Assembly (NCBI GenBank): GCA_937951345.1
Contig: CALFCF010000036.1
Coordinates: 1 to 64,000 of the forward strand
DNA: 64,000 nt
Origin: an uncultured Granulosicoccaceae bacterium
GTDB taxonomy: Bacteria; Pseudomonadota; Gammaproteobacteria; Granulosicoccales; Granulosicoccaceae
Reading direction: 5' to 3'
This document shows, one piece after another, positions 63,942 to 64,000 of this stretch. Position 1 is the first letter of the stretch; the number at the start of each line of letters is the position of its first letter. The notes under the pieces are model-generated. The model was not told the DNA's origin and did no database searches. It saw nothing but the letters and a program-made list of their open reading frames with translations. Both the position numbers and the translations under genes were made by a program.

Positions 63942-64000
63942 ACGATTGTTGCGAAAACGTTTTGTGTCATCAACCGAATATCGATGTAATTGTTTTATAC

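Noticed and set aside
1-64000. tRNA genes or a CRISPR array
   Set aside because: No T-loop/acceptor pattern or regularly spaced direct repeats were found on reading both strands; a dedicated scan was not possible.

Overview
The window looks like the chromosome of a gammaproteobacterium. Support comes from the family set and gene order: nadD-rsfS-rlmH-maf-rng-yhdP, darP (DUF615), YbaA, YpeA, DegQ-type protease and DUF938 are all gammaproteobacterial families. Glycerol uptake, however, uses a Rhizobium-type GlpSTPQUV ABC transporter, which is common in marine proteobacteria. No tRNA, rRNA or CRISPR array was recognised. Species assignment is not possible from the sequence alone.

Layout. 0.5-3.4 kb: an unknown protein and an RND/MMPL-type exporter. 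3.5-10.9 kb: mainly minus-strand metabolic and accessory genes (VC0807-family membrane protein, HisC-like aminotransferase, YbaA, carboxymuconolactone-decarboxylase-like protein, EamA transporter, GNAT), a DUF938 methyltransferase on plus, then glycerol kinase. 11.2-14.3 kb: DegQ-type protease with a clear terminator, YpeA acetyltransferase, a membrane-anchored unknown. 14.5-27.2 kb: housekeeping genes tatD, proA, a small basic protein with a 20-bp hairpin in its 3' end, nadD, rsfS, rlmH, maf, rng, yhdP, then a lipoprotein and darP on minus.

27.7-52.8 kb is the accessory part. It holds an outer-membrane-like protein behind a possibly structured leader; an RHS toxin gene broken by two frameshifts, with a papain-like C-terminal domain and a candidate immunity gene; a membrane Mrr-like nuclease; a uracil-DNA-glycosylase-like protein; and a two-gene system that fits Druantia type III (druH-druE). 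The druHE pair lies between a decayed copy and an intact copy of the same NucS-like nuclease gene, and a 27-codon relic of topA sits just upstream of the intact copy. Next come a small protein coupled to a membrane M48 metalloprotease whose 3' end is fused to FG-GAP repeat debris, and a truncated IS66-family element.

53.4-61.1 kb: glycerol catabolism and uptake, glpD and glpV-U-Q-P-T-S, transcribed together on minus. With glpK (9.35-10.86 kb) these give glycerol import by ABC transport, phosphorylation to glycerol-3-phosphate and oxidation to dihydroxyacetone phosphate. The two ATPases carry complementary degenerate motifs, predicting one active and one degenerate ATP site. 61.3-64 kb: a Tat-signal protein, a JmjC/cupin oxygenase and a DUF3108 protein whose frame is open at the window edge.

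Two families of short dispersed, inverted-repeat-ended elements are scattered between the genes (5.6, 11.0 and 63.1 kb; and 0.0 and 17.0 kb). At 17 and 63 kb they supply the stop codon of the neighbouring gene.
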